Shown: piece after piece, positions 11,942 through 21,934 of the stretch
Layout of the letters: each line of letters opens with the position of its first letter
Numbering within the stretch: the first letter of the stretch is position 1
Source of the DNA: Chitinophagaceae bacterium
GTDB lineage: Bacteria > Bacteroidota > Bacteroidia > Chitinophagales > Chitinophagaceae
Direction of reading: 5' to 3'
DNA length: 39,539 bases
NCBI GenBank assembly: GCA_947451985.1
Contig: CANGBQ010000003.1
Location: 1-39,539 of the forward strand
Position numbers and translations under genes: made by a program
Notes under the pieces: generated by a model
The model's input: only the letters and a program-made list of their open reading frames with translations
Told to the model about the DNA's origin: nothing
Database searches by the model: none

Positions 11942-12456
11942 GGGGTTGTTTTTTCTTTCTTGAATACCGGTACTGTACTACAAGGCTCTCCATACATCAC
12001 GCTTTTCACAACCGGGCGTAATTTTTTCGTGATTTCTAGATACGCTTCTTCTGGTATTGGCGTGTCTCCACATCCCTTTATCACCACCCTTTTATCAGCA
12101 AATTCAAGTGGGTCGATTTTTTGAATATTCTCGATTAATATTTTCGTCGTTGCTGTTTGGGTGTTGCCTAAAATAATTTCCTGTGCTACCGGCTGTAAGG
12201 CACTTACTACCAGCATATAGGCCCACATGGGTATAATGGCGTCGGCACTACAGGTAACCGCAACAATCGCGCTGGTATAGGATTCTTTATTGAGCTGTTG
12301 AAGGTTTTGTCTGAATTCTTTTTCTTTTAATATCAAGCCCATGAACAAATAGTCTTTTAAATCAAAGAGCACAACGGGGGCTTTTGGAAAATAATTTTCC
12401 AAATCAATGGTTATAATACCGCTTTCTGCAACTTTGTTCACGAATGGCTTATCCAT
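11938..12456 (-). CDS. DUF2480 family protein
   Basis: MDKPFVNKVAESGIITIDLENYFP resembles the Bacteroidota DUF2480 family. Confidence 0.8.
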   Translation of the reverse strand: MDKPFVNKVAESGIITIDLENYFPKAPVVLFDLKDYLFMGLILKEKEFRQNLQQLNKESYTSAIVAVTCSADAIIPMWAYMLVVSALQPVAQEIILGNTQTATTKILIENIQKIDPLEFADKRVVIKGCGDTPIPEEAYLEITKKLRPVVKSVMYGEPCSTVPVFKKEKTTP

Positions 12457-12474
12457 GCTTCAAAATTAAAATAA

Positions 12475-12501
12475 AAAGCCGGCCCATTGTGAGCCGGCTT
12501 T
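12475..12501 (-). terminator. Hairpin terminator between ppiD-like gene and DUF2480 gene
   Basis: AAAGCCGGC-(9 nt)-GCCGGCTTT, perfect 9-bp stem, with further T residues on the minus strand (TTTTTAT). Confidence 0.65.
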
Positions 12502-12529
12502 GTAAAATTCTTTACTATATAAGAAATAT

Positions 12530-14662
12530 CTAAAAATGTTTGCTTCTGTTGTCTTTTATGTTCGCTTGTTTTTTAAGCCCCTCAAACCAGCCATTGGTTT
12601 GGTTTCTGATGGCAGTCTTTCTAGTGGCTTCGTTTTGAACAATCGCATCCGGTGTTTCTGCGGCTTTTGATTGTATGCTATTTACTTTAACCAAAAACAC
12701 GCCGGTGGTGCCTTCTATTACAGGAGATACTTTGTTTTGAAATTCTTTGTTAAAAGAGGCCCCAATTAATTTGGGTTCAACTCCCACGCCGTTCACAATT
12801 TGTGCTGTAAACGTAAGGGTTGAATCTTGTCCCGCAGTTTGAATAGGCTTTTTATAGATAGAGGCAACTTTTTCAAGTGTTGGTTGATCACCTAATTTTT
12901 TAATAATAATCTCCGCCTTTTTCTTGTTGCGAATAGTGGCTTCGCAACCAGACCTTGCAGTAGCGGCATCCTGTGTGCCCTCTTCATTAACCTTATCAAG
13001 GGTGGCTACAATAAATTGTTCGCCAATACTAAAAGGCTCGCTCACTTCTCCTACAGAAGCCTCGAAAGCCCATCTTACAAGGCCCCTGGCGTCTTGTAAC
13101 GCGCCTACCGAAAAATCATTTTCTTTTATCAGATTGGGCACAGATGTAAGGCTAAGGCCGTTTTTGGCGGCATATTTTTCCAAGCGGTCTTTGGTTTTTT
13201 CTGCAGAAGCTTTTGTAGCAGAAAGGCTCGCTTTATTAACTGTAGCGTCGCTGGGTATAATTTCTTTGGCAACAAACGCAATTTTATACGCTGGCTTAAA
13301 GTTGATTTGTTTAATAATATCCACTACGTGATAACCAAACTGTGTTTTCACCACTCCCTTGGTCCCAGTTGATTTACTAAAACAAAAATCATTAAACTCA
13401 GGAACCATTGTTCCGTAACCAAAAGTTCCTAAATCGCCGCCCTTGTCTTTGTTGCTGGCATCGGTAGAATAACGTTTTGCCAACTCGCTGAAATCAGCCC
13501 CTGTTGTTATGGCCTTGTAAATACTGTCGGCAAGTTTTTTCGCTACTTCTTCTGATGCGATGGGTTGTCCTGTTCTTGGATCATTGGTTCCGATCAAAAT
13601 ATGTCTTGCTTGCACACTGTCGGGTAGTTGTTTGGTTCCGATCATTTTAGCGAGCACATAGTTTTGTTTGTCAACATATGGACCAAACACAGTACCAGGG
13701 CTTAGTTTAATAAGGCTGTCTGGTATAGAAGTATTTAATTTTTCTTTCGGTAAGTATTGGTCTGTAAATTCAATACTCGATACATTTCTTGCAACAAAAG
13801 CTACCGCATTGGTATCTGTTGTAAATGATGCTTTTAAAGCAGTCAACTGGGATTGCGCAACCGCGCTGTCTTCTGAACTGGGTAATAAACTAAAGGTTAT
13901 ATAAGATAGATTTCTACCTGCCTCTTGTTTGAATAGTAGTTTGTTTTTGCTTACATAATCAACTACCTCTTCGTCTGACACCTTTATGGTGCTGTCAGAA
14001 ATTTCATTATAAGAAACGGTGGCAAAAGAAATGTTTGCAAATTGTAGTTTATCGGAGGTTTCTCTTTCTTGCATCCAGGTTGGATAATAGGCGCTTGCGT
14101 TTAATAGGCCTGTATATTTAGAAACAGCCGTACTGATTTTAAGCGGGTCCACAATTTGTGTATTAACGCCCTCTCTTTGTTCTCCCTTCAGCTTTTGAAT
14201 ATTTTTTAGGGCCGCTTGCGCTTTTTTAAGATCTAACTTTCCTGTGATAGAATCCCGAAGGCCTTGTTCCTGTAATAGCGGGTTAGAGGGTTCGTTGCTT
14301 AATAATATATAGGAAAGCTCTTTGGCTGTTAGTTCAATGCCCAATTTTTTTACCTCCGCAAAGAACACTTTTTCTGCTACCACCTGGTTCCACATCTGTT
14401 CTCTGATTTGGTAAGTTTGGGTGCTGTTGGGCGCCTGTCCTGTTCTTTGAGTTTGTTGGTCTTCGGCTTGTTTAACCCGCTTATTAAATTCGGCTAACTC
14501 TATTTTATCGCCATCGACAGATCCTACGCTGGTTGACATAGAGCCAAATAGCCTATTATTGCCTTGTTTGGCGTCCATTAAAATAAAGCCTATTAAACTG
14601 AGCGCAATCACCACAATTACAATGGCTGCACCTTTTTCGCGGATACTTTGAATAATTTGCAT
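12530..14662 (-). CDS. SurA N-terminal/parvulin-type peptidyl-prolyl isomerase (PpiD-like)
   Basis: Single N-terminal TM then FNKRVKQAEDQQ; rotamase segment ARHILIGTNDP...FSELAKRYSTDASNKDKGGDLGTFGYGTMVPEFNDFCF...TQFGYHVVDI. Confidence 0.93.
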   Translation of the reverse strand: MQIIQSIREKGAAIVIVVIALSLIGFILMDAKQGNNRLFGSMSTSVGSVDGDKIELAEFNKRVKQAEDQQTQRTGQAPNSTQTYQIREQMWNQVVAEKVFFAEVKKLGIELTAKELSYILLSNEPSNPLLQEQGLRDSITGKLDLKKAQAALKNIQKLKGEQREGVNTQIVDPLKISTAVSKYTGLLNASAYYPTWMQERETSDKLQFANISFATVSYNEISDSTIKVSDEEVVDYVSKNKLLFKQEAGRNLSYITFSLLPSSEDSAVAQSQLTALKASFTTDTNAVAFVARNVSSIEFTDQYLPKEKLNTSIPDSLIKLSPGTVFGPYVDKQNYVLAKMIGTKQLPDSVQARHILIGTNDPRTGQPIASEEVAKKLADSIYKAITTGADFSELAKRYSTDASNKDKGGDLGTFGYGTMVPEFNDFCFSKSTGTKGVVKTQFGYHVVDIIKQINFKPAYKIAFVAKEIIPSDATVNKASLSATKASAEKTKDRLEKYAAKNGLSLTSVPNLIKENDFSVGALQDARGLVRWAFEASVGEVSEPFSIGEQFIVATLDKVNEEGTQDAATARSGCEATIRNKKKAEIIIKKLGDQPTLEKVASIYKKPIQTAGQDSTLTFTAQIVNGVGVEPKLIGASFNKEFQNKVSPVIEGTTGVFLVKVNSIQSKAAETPDAIVQNEATRKTAIRNQTNGWFEGLKKQANIKDNRSKHF

Positions 14663-14682
14663 ATAAAAATTGATAAGGTTGG

Positions 14683-14713
14683 CAAAAATAAGATAAAAAT
14701 AGGGATTCGCAAA
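14683..14713 (-). promoter_or_regulatory. Bacteroidota primary sigma promoter of the ppiD-like gene
   Basis: On minus strand TTTG-N19-TATTTTTG, matching the -33/-7 consensus TTTG-N19-21-TAnnTTTG; 20 bp upstream of the ATG. Confidence 0.65.
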
Positions 14714-15182
14714 CAGGATAAAATAGCTTAAATCTCATTATAAATCAACCTATTAAGAAAAAAATAAGCTTAATTTTTACATAATTCACATAAGTCTTGT
14801 TGATAAATAAAAATATTGTGGAAAGGTGGCTTTTTGTAAAAATGTAAGATGAATAATTGGTGAAGAAAAAACACTAAAGATGATTTTTATCATACACTGA
14901 GTGAATAAACCGGTTTTTATACCCAGCAATTAACATTTGTATCAAAAAAAATGTCTCTTTTATTTTTCCACTATTTCATTTAATCAAAAGTTGTTGATTA
15001 AATATTAAAAGAATTGATATTAAAGCATTGTTTATTATTTAAAACATGTTAATTAAATGTTTACACCTGTTAATAACCGATTAGTTTTAATTTTACAGGG
15101 TTATTATTTTGTAGAATATCCACTAATTAACAGACATAATAGTAATAGGTGATTATATAAATAAATAGTATTAATACTTATT

Positions 15183-16196
15183 ATGGTAGATATACACAAT
15201 ATCGAATTACAAAAATTAAATCTTTTAGAAAAAGGTTTTCTTGATATAAACATCGATATTACACTCGATTTATTTGCTGAAATAGAAAAATTAAAAAGAG
15301 AAAAAAATGCGATTATACTAGCTCATTATTATCAAGAACCAGATATCCAAGATATTGCGGATTATATCGGTGATAGTCTTGGTTTATCACAAAAGGCAGC
15401 TTCTACCGATGCGGATATCATTGTTTTTGCCGGTGTTCATTTTATGGCAGAAACAGCCAAAATTTTAAACCCCAATAAAAAAGTATTATTACCTGATTTG
15501 CGTGCAGGTTGCTCTTTAAGTGATTCTGCCCCACCTGAAAAATTTAAAATATTTAAAGACCAGCATCCAGATCATTTGGTTATTTCTTATATCAATTGCA
15601 GTGCTGGTATGAAAGCCCTTAGTGATATTATTTGTACTTCTTCTAACGCCCAGAAAATTGTTGAAAGTTTACCTATTGAGCAACCTATTATTTTTGCCCC
15701 CGATAAAAATCTAGGCGCTTTTATTAATAAAAAGACCGGAAGGAATATGTTGTTATGGAACGGTTCCTGTATGGTTCATGAAATATTTAGCGAAGAAAAA
15801 ATAACCAAGTTAAAAATCCGTCATCCCCATGCTTTATTAATTGCACACCCTGAATGTGAAGAATCTATTTTAGCCCTAGCAGACTATATAGGAAGCACCA
15901 CAGGCCTTTTACAATTCGCCGAGACTCATCCTTCCAAAACATTTATTGTGGCCACAGAATCGGGGATATTGCATCAAATGCAAAAAAATTGTCCTGATAA
16001 AATTTTTATACCCGCACCCCCCAATAATCAGTGTGCTTGTAATGACTGTCCTTATATGAAACTTAATACATTAGAAAAATTATATCTATGTATGAAATAT
16101 GAATTACCAGAAATTACAATGGATGAAGAATTAAGAATAGCTGCAAAAAAGCCTATAGACAGAATGTTGGCTATTAGCGCACAATATGGATTATAA
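15183..16196 (+). CDS. nadA: Quinolinate synthase
   Basis: [63 protein letters not shown] Fe-S ligand region. Confidence 0.97.
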   Translation: MVDIHNIELQKLNLLEKGFLDINIDITLDLFAEIEKLKREKNAIILAHYYQEPDIQDIADYIGDSLGLSQKAASTDADIIVFAGVHFMAETAKILNPNKKVLLPDLRAGCSLSDSAPPEKFKIFKDQHPDHLVISYINCSAGMKALSDIICTSSNAQKIVESLPIEQPIIFAPDKNLGAFINKKTGRNMLLWNGSCMVHEIFSEEKITKLKIRHPHALLIAHPECEESILALADYIGSTTGLLQFAETHPSKTFIVATESGILHQMQKNCPDKIFIPAPPNNQCACNDCPYMKLNTLEKLYLCMKYELPEITMDEELRIAAKKPIDRMLAISAQYGL

Positions 16197-16198
16197 GA

Positions 16199-17230
16199 TC
16201 AAAGGTTGTTTTGAATATACGTATTTAAGCGTTCTTGAATATTTGCTCTAATATTCATATAAAACAAATTAATATCTCCTATATGAAAGTTTTTTTGTCT
16301 GATAAATATTTTTCCAAAAACATTTGGTTTGCACGCCCATAAAATATGGCCACTGATTTTGGCATTCACTACGCCTGGAATAATTTTATTAAAATTCTTT
16401 AATACACCCCCTTTATTTAAGGAGGAGGGCGCTTTTGAAGAATCTGTTGTCCAGGTTAGCGGATTCACTACTACCGACTCATAAGATTCCTTTTTTATAT
16501 ATTCTGGTACATACCCATTTTTATACGTTCTCCAACTTACGAAACAGCCTGTTGCGTTTGCATCTTTACAAACAGGAATGGATGTAAAATAATTTTTTGG
16601 TATTGGCATCCCAACAATGTATGCGCAAATTAATTTTTTACTTAACTCCTTCCCCTCAAAATAATTTTTTAATAACCTCGCTGCATGCACTGTTCCCTGG
16701 CTATGGGAGGCGATGATAATTGGACGCCCTTCATTATAGTGAGCTAAGTAATATTGAAAAGCGGCGTCAATATCTGCATAAGCCGTATCAAAGTATGGCT
16801 CAGCTGTTTTTTTGTCTATATAAAAGGATTTAATATGCGCTTGCCTATACCTGGGTGAAAAAACCCTGCACCTTGCATTAAATGCACTTGCCTGATATAA
16901 TATTGAAGTTTTATCTGTTTTATCATTTATTACCCCATCATTCACAGACGCATTCCAACTTGTAAAATTATCATCTGTATAGGTGGTGGGATAAATAAAG
17001 AACACGTCTGCCACAGAGTCTTTAATATATTGATTCCTTATAGGGGCCGGAACACTATCAGAGGGGTCTTGTTTCCAAGGGTGTGCCGCCCAATAGTATA
17101 AATTTGAATAATCAGGAGCTTGATTCACTTTTGAGCTATAAACCGTTACATTGGGTTGGGCTTTGCCTCCTATCATTATCAATAACAGGCTTATTATAAA
17201 AATTACATTTTTCGATTTGTTTTTTTGCAT
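16199..17230 (-). CDS. DUF3089 alpha/beta-hydrolase-like protein
   Basis: DVFFIYPTTYTDDNFTSWNA and ASHSQGTVHAARLLK nucleophile elbow, typical of DUF3089. Confidence 0.85.
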   Translation of the reverse strand: MQKNKSKNVIFIISLLLIMIGGKAQPNVTVYSSKVNQAPDYSNLYYWAAHPWKQDPSDSVPAPIRNQYIKDSVADVFFIYPTTYTDDNFTSWNASVNDGVINDKTDKTSILYQASAFNARCRVFSPRYRQAHIKSFYIDKKTAEPYFDTAYADIDAAFQYYLAHYNEGRPIIIASHSQGTVHAARLLKNYFEGKELSKKLICAYIVGMPIPKNYFTSIPVCKDANATGCFVSWRTYKNGYVPEYIKKESYESVVVNPLTWTTDSSKAPSSLNKGGVLKNFNKIIPGVVNAKISGHILWACKPNVFGKIFIRQKNFHIGDINLFYMNIRANIQERLNTYIQNNL

Positions 17231-17343
17231 TTTTCAAATCTACGCCCCCCAACCGAATAATTAAAATATTAAAACCTAACCTTTATCATCTTGTCTAATC
17301 TTTTCTGTATTTTTAATATGTACCTATAATTATTAATATCCCT

Positions 17344-18588
17344 TTGATTTTTTTCAGGCACATATCCTTTCTAAAGCAAGTTTTGTTGTATACCCTAACA
17401 GCTTTTGGGGGCCCGCAAAGTCATTTTGCGATGATTCTAAAAACCTTTGTAAAGAAAAGAGCCTATTTAACAGAGCAAGAACTCATTGAATACAATTCTT
17501 TTTGCCAAATATTACCCGGCGCCTCCAGCACCCAGTTGATTACCCTGATTGGTTATAAACGAGGCGGTGTCCCCCTGGCAATTGTTACACTTATTATTTG
17601 GATACTTCCTGCTTGTCTACTTATGGGCGCTCTTTCTTTTGTGGTGAGTGCCCTTCAATACACACCCTCATCCAAAACGCCTTTCGGATATATAGAACCA
17701 ATGACTATTGGTTTTTTGTTGTTTTCTACTAGTCGCGCATTTGTGTTGTCTATTAAAAATTACATTACCAGGGTGATTATGCTTTTATCCGCAGCCTTGA
17801 CCTTCTGGTTTTTTAAAACCCCATGGATTTTTCCTATTCTTATTATTATTGGTGGGATAGCCACTAATTTTAGCAACAAGCGTATTGTTGAACAAACCCA
17901 GGTAAAACCCCGACAAATCAGGTGGACGAATATCTGGTTGTTTGTGTTGATTTTTGCCATTGCTGGTTTTCTCAGTGAAAACGCACGAAAACAAGAATGG
18001 GAAAGCAGAAAAGCATATAATCTTTTCGAAAATTTTTACCGCTTTGGAAGTTTTGTTTTCGGAGGAAGCGACGTGTTATTGCCCATGATGTTGGATCAGT
18101 ATGTAGCTCGACCACACTTACAACCTGCTACCGACTCTTCTAGTATTAAAATTGAAAAAGGAGCGTTATTAACCGGATACGGTATTGTTCGCTCTATTCC
18201 CGGTCCGGTTTTTTCGGTAGCTTCTTATGTTGGCGGGTTGGCTCTATCAAAAGAAGGCAAGAAAAGCCAACTTATAGGTACCATAATCGGCTCCATTGCT
18301 ATATTCTTACCGAGTGCTTTATTGGTGTTGTTTTTCTTTCCGGTTTGGCAATATTTAAAGAAATATGTCGTGGTGTATCGGGCCCTTGAAGGAATCAACG
18401 CAGTAGTCGTGGGTGTAATGATTGCAGCAAATGTCTATTTGTTTTCTATTTCTTCTTTTTCTTTCAGCAACCCCCAGTCGTACCTTTCTTTTTTGGTTAC
18501 CGGTTCTGTGTTTGTATTGTTGAAATATACGAAATTACCAGCCCCCCTATTAGTGGTTCTTTGTTTATTGTTGGGGTGGATTTTCTAG
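17344..18588 (+). CDS. chrA: Chromate transporter (bidomain ChrA family)
   Basis: Two CHR-like halves: [13 protein letters not shown]...[23 protein letters not shown] and [16 protein letters not shown]...[21 protein letters not shown]. Confidence 0.92.
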   Translation: MIFFRHISFLKQVLLYTLTAFGGPQSHFAMILKTFVKKRAYLTEQELIEYNSFCQILPGASSTQLITLIGYKRGGVPLAIVTLIIWILPACLLMGALSFVVSALQYTPSSKTPFGYIEPMTIGFLLFSTSRAFVLSIKNYITRVIMLLSAALTFWFFKTPWIFPILIIIGGIATNFSNKRIVEQTQVKPRQIRWTNIWLFVLIFAIAGFLSENARKQEWESRKAYNLFENFYRFGSFVFGGSDVLLPMMLDQYVARPHLQPATDSSSIKIEKGALLTGYGIVRSIPGPVFSVASYVGGLALSKEGKKSQLIGTIIGSIAIFLPSALLVLFFFPVWQYLKKYVVVYRALEGINAVVVGVMIAANVYLFSISSFSFSNPQSYLSFLVTGSVFVLLKYTKLPAPLLVVLCLLLGWIF

Positions 18589-19170
18589 TGCAGATAGGTA
18601 ATACCCATTTTTCTCTATAGATTCTTCCACAGTTGGAGGCACTAAAAACCGAATTGATTTTCCCGCCCGCAGTAAATTACGTATATGTGTAGACGAAATA
18701 TCAAGCAGTGGCGCTTCTAGTAATGTACAATTAGGATAATTATCTATTTGCACTTCAAAACCCGGACGTTTATAAATATAAATTGGATACCCAACAGCAA
18801 TTACCTCTCCATTTTTCCATTTATGGATGTTCTGAAATCCATCACTCCCTAATAAAATACAAAAAGTGGTGGCGGGGTGCTTTTCTTTTAAATAGGCGAG
18901 CGTGTTAATGGTGTAAGAGGGCTTGGGTAGTGAAAACTCTACATTGCTAGCCCGAAGGCTCTTACACCCCTCAATTACCTCTCGAATCATATTTAATCTA
19001 TGTTGTTCGTGTAAGAGCGCTTGGCCATTTTTGAAGGGGTTCTGTGGGGATACCACAAACCACACTTCATCCACATCGGTGGATTGCGCTACATGCTGGG
19101 CAATGATTAAATGCCCGATGTGAACAGGATTAAAAGATCCAAAATACAGCGCCACTTTCATATTAAACAA
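18565..19170 (-). CDS. nadD: Nicotinate-nucleotide adenylyltransferase
   Basis: [40 protein letters not shown]. Confidence 0.95.
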   Translation of the reverse strand: MFNMKVALYFGSFNPVHIGHLIIAQHVAQSTDVDEVWFVVSPQNPFKNGQALLHEQHRLNMIREVIEGCKSLRASNVEFSLPKPSYTINTLAYLKEKHPATTFCILLGSDGFQNIHKWKNGEVIAVGYPIYIYKRPGFEVQIDNYPNCTLLEAPLLDISSTHIRNLLRAGKSIRFLVPPTVEESIEKNGYYLSALENPPQQ

Positions 19171-19176
19171 AATAAT

Positions 19177-19413
19177 CTATATAATCTCTTCTACTATAAT
19201 ATGTTCTGCCTCATCCAAACGAAGACTCAATGTATAGCCAGCCACATGAACAGATATAGGATCTTTTAAGGGGGCTATCTTTTCCACCACGATCCTTTCT
19301 CCTGGGATACACCCCATTTCCATGAGTTTTATAAACAATTCATCGCTTTCAAAAGACTTAATAACCGCCTGTTGACCCACCCCTAGGTTTGATAACTTCT
19401 TAAATTCACCCAT
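19177..19413 (-). CDS. feoA: Ferrous iron transport protein A (FeoA)
   Basis: 78-aa SH3-like FeoA: LSNLGVGQQAVIKSFES...LMEMGCIPGERIVVEKIAPLKDPISVHVAGYTLSLRLDEAEHI. Confidence 0.9.
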   Translation of the reverse strand: MGEFKKLSNLGVGQQAVIKSFESDELFIKLMEMGCIPGERIVVEKIAPLKDPISVHVAGYTLSLRLDEAEHIIVEEII

Positions 19414-19488
19414 AATTGCTATTCATCGAATGTTTTGTAAAGATAAATCAATGATAATCTTATTATTTTCGAATACAGAAATAAGTAT

Positions 19489-19911
19489 ATGAATATTTCC
19501 TTTCATTTTTTAAAACCCATTAGTCTTTCAAATAGACAGCAGCTTAAAAGATTTATTGAGAAGCTTTCAAAAAAGGAAAAGAAGAAAATCAACTCTTTAA
19601 CCATTGTTTTTTGTGCTGACGATTATTTATTACAAATCAATCGTTCTTTTCTATCTCATAACTACTACACAGACATTATCACTTTTGATCTATCGGATAA
19701 AGACAGCCAACTCATTGATGCTGAAATATATATAAGCGTAGATCGAGTTAGGGAAAATGCCGAATTACACCAAACCAATCTTAAACAAGAGATTCACAGG
19801 GTTGTATTTCATGGTGTATTACACTTGTGTGGCTACAAAGACAAGAGTGCTAGCCAAAAGAAGACCATGAGAAGTAAGGAAGACCAATACTTGGCTCTCT
19901 ATTTTAAATAA
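19489..19911 (+). CDS. ybeY: Endoribonuclease YbeY / rRNA maturation factor
   Basis: YYTDIITFDLSD, AEIYISVDRVRENA, HRVVFHGVLHLCGYKDKS. Confidence 0.93.
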   Translation: MNISFHFLKPISLSNRQQLKRFIEKLSKKEKKKINSLTIVFCADDYLLQINRSFLSHNYYTDIITFDLSDKDSQLIDAEIYISVDRVRENAELHQTNLKQEIHRVVFHGVLHLCGYKDKSASQKKTMRSKEDQYLALYFK

Positions 19912-19915
19912 ACCA

Positions 19916-19931
19916 TGTTCCACGTGGAACA
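19916..19931. promoter_or_regulatory. parS-like ParB/Spo0J binding site
   Basis: TGTTCCACGTGGAACA: perfect 16-bp palindrome matching parS consensus TGTTNCACGTGNAACA. Confidence 0.85.
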
Positions 19932-19967
19932 ATTTCATTAAAAAAAGGGGGGGGTGTTTCTAGGCTA

Positions 19968-19983
19968 GGTTCCACGTGAAACA
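19968..19983. promoter_or_regulatory. Second parS-like site
   Basis: GGTTCCACGTGAAACA: matches TGTTNCACGTGNAACA except the first base. Confidence 0.78.
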
Positions 19984-20018
19984 CAATAGCTTTCCTTATT
20001 ATAATCCCTTACCTGTAT

Positions 20019-20026
20019 TAACTTTG
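20019..20026 (+). promoter_or_regulatory. Candidate Bacteroidota -7 element (TAACTTTG) for mnmG
   Basis: Exact TAnnTTTG match ending 10 bp before the mnmG ATG; no clear -33 TTTG at the right spacing. Confidence 0.4.
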
Positions 20027-20036
20027 CGGGCTACCT

Positions 20037-21902
20037 ATGTTCAAAAAATACGATGTTATAGTTGTGGGAGCTGGCCATGCAGGTTGTGAAGCCGCCGCCG
20101 CTGCCGCTAATATGGGCAGCAAAGTTTTGCTGGTTACCATGAACATGCAGACCATTGCACAAATGAGTTGTAATCCCGCTATGGGGGGAATAGCCAAGGG
20201 ACAGATAGTAAAGGAGATAGATGCCATGGGGGGATACAGTGGGATTGTTACCGACAAAAGCATGATTCAGTTTAGGATGCTGAACCGATCCAAGGGACCG
20301 GCCATGTGGAGCCCGCGTGCCCAAAGCGATCGCATGTTGTTTGCTTCCACTTGGAGAGAAATGCTTGAGAATACCCCAAATGTTGATTTTTATCAAGATA
20401 CGGTTACCTCTCTCATCATAAAAGACGGAAAAGTTGCTGGGGTAGTAACGGGCATGGGCCACCAAATACCCTCCAAAACAGTGGTTTTAACCAATGGCAC
20501 CTTTCTAAATGGCATTATACATATTGGTGAAAAGAACTTTGGTGGTGGCCGGGTAGCTGAAAAAGCAGCAACCGGTATTACCGAACAATTGATTTCGCTG
20601 GGTTTTGAAAGTGACAGGCTAAAAACCGGAACGCCCCCCAGAATAGACGGCAGAAGCCTGGATTACTCTAAAATGGAGGAACAAAAAGGGGATGATGAAA
20701 TAGTGGGTTTTAGTTTTTTATCTCATCCTCCCTTACTACCCACCCAACAAAGAAGCTGTTGGATTACCTATACCAACCAGGCGGTTCATGATATTTTGAA
20801 AGACGGTTTTGATTCTAGTCCTATGTTTAAGGGTAGGATCCAGGGCACGGGCCCTAGGTATTGCCCAAGCATTGAAGATAAAATCAATCGATTTGCAGAT
20901 AGAGATCGTCACCAGTTATTTGTAGAGCCAGAGGGTTGGAATACGGTGGAGATTTATGTCAATGGTTTTTCCACCTCCTTATCAGAAGACATTCAGTATC
21001 AAGCACTTAGAATGGTTCCCGGTTTTGAAAACTGTAAAATGTTCCGGCCCGGCTATGCCATTGAATATGATTATTTTCCTCCTACGCAACTACAATTTAG
21101 CCTAGAAACCAAGGGGGTTGAAAACCTCTTTTTTGCCGGACAAATAAATGGTACCACCGGATACGAAGAAGCGGCTTGTCAAGGATTAATGGCCGGAATC
21201 AACGCCCATCAAAAGTCCATTCAACAAGCGCCACTGGTTTTAAAGCGAAGCGAAGCGTATATCGGCGTGTTGATCGACGACCTCATCAACAAGGGAACCG
21301 ACGAGCCATATAGAATGTTTACCAGCAGGGCAGAATACAGAACGCTTTTAAGACAAGACAATGCAGATATGCGCTTGACGGAAATAAGCTACAAATTAGG
21401 ATTGGCCAGTCAAGAGCGCATGGATCGCCTGCAGACCAAAAAACAACAGGTCGAAACCATTAAGGAGACGCTTTATCAAACCAACCTTGAGTCGACAGAA
21501 ATCAATGACTATTTAGAAAGCGTTTATTCTTCACCGTTATCAACCAAACAAAAAGCTGCCCAAGTTTTATTAAGGCCCGGTATAGACCTTCGCTCCATGA
21601 TAGCAGCAGCCGATTCTATTCAATCGCTGGGCACTTATGACCCAGAAGTGTTGGAGCAAGCAGAGATTCAAATAAAATACGACACCTATATTGAGAAGGA
21701 AAAAGAGTTAGTGGAAAAAATGAGTCAACTTGAAAACCTGTTGATTCCTGAAAATTTTAATTATGCTAAATTGGTTTCGCTGAGTACAGAAGCCAGACAA
21801 AAATTTACTAAAATACAACCCCGCACGCTCGGACAAGCCTCCAGAATATCGGGCGTAAACCCAAGTGATGTGCAAATATTGATGTTGTATATGGGCAGAT
21901 AG
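20037..21902 (+). CDS. mnmG: tRNA uridine-5-carboxymethylaminomethyl(34) synthesis enzyme MnmG (GidA)
   Basis: DVIVVGAGHAGCEAAAAAANMG, CNPAMGGIAKGQIVKEIDAMGG, TGTPPRIDGRSLDYSKME, GQINGTTGYEEAACQGLMAGINA. Confidence 0.98.
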   Translation: MFKKYDVIVVGAGHAGCEAAAAAANMGSKVLLVTMNMQTIAQMSCNPAMGGIAKGQIVKEIDAMGGYSGIVTDKSMIQFRMLNRSKGPAMWSPRAQSDRMLFASTWREMLENTPNVDFYQDTVTSLIIKDGKVAGVVTGMGHQIPSKTVVLTNGTFLNGIIHIGEKNFGGGRVAEKAATGITEQLISLGFESDRLKTGTPPRIDGRSLDYSKMEEQKGDDEIVGFSFLSHPPLLPTQQRSCWITYTNQAVHDILKDGFDSSPMFKGRIQGTGPRYCPSIEDKINRFADRDRHQLFVEPEGWNTVEIYVNGFSTSLSEDIQYQALRMVPGFENCKMFRPGYAIEYDYFPPTQLQFSLETKGVENLFFAGQINGTTGYEEAACQGLMAGINAHQKSIQQAPLVLKRSEAYIGVLIDDLINKGTDEPYRMFTSRAEYRTLLRQDNADMRLTEISYKLGLASQERMDRLQTKKQQVETIKETLYQTNLESTEINDYLESVYSSPLSTKQKAAQVLLRPGIDLRSMIAAADSIQSLGTYDPEVLEQAEIQIKYDTYIEKEKELVEKMSQLENLLIPENFNYAKLVSLSTEARQKFTKIQPRTLGQASRISGVNPSDVQILMLYMGR

Positions 21903-21934
21903 TGTGTACTCAAAAAATCAAATAGACCGTATTT

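Noticed and set aside
13668-13904. Plus-strand ORFs within the ppiD-like gene
   Set aside because: Antisense shadow ORFs of a well-supported coding sequence.
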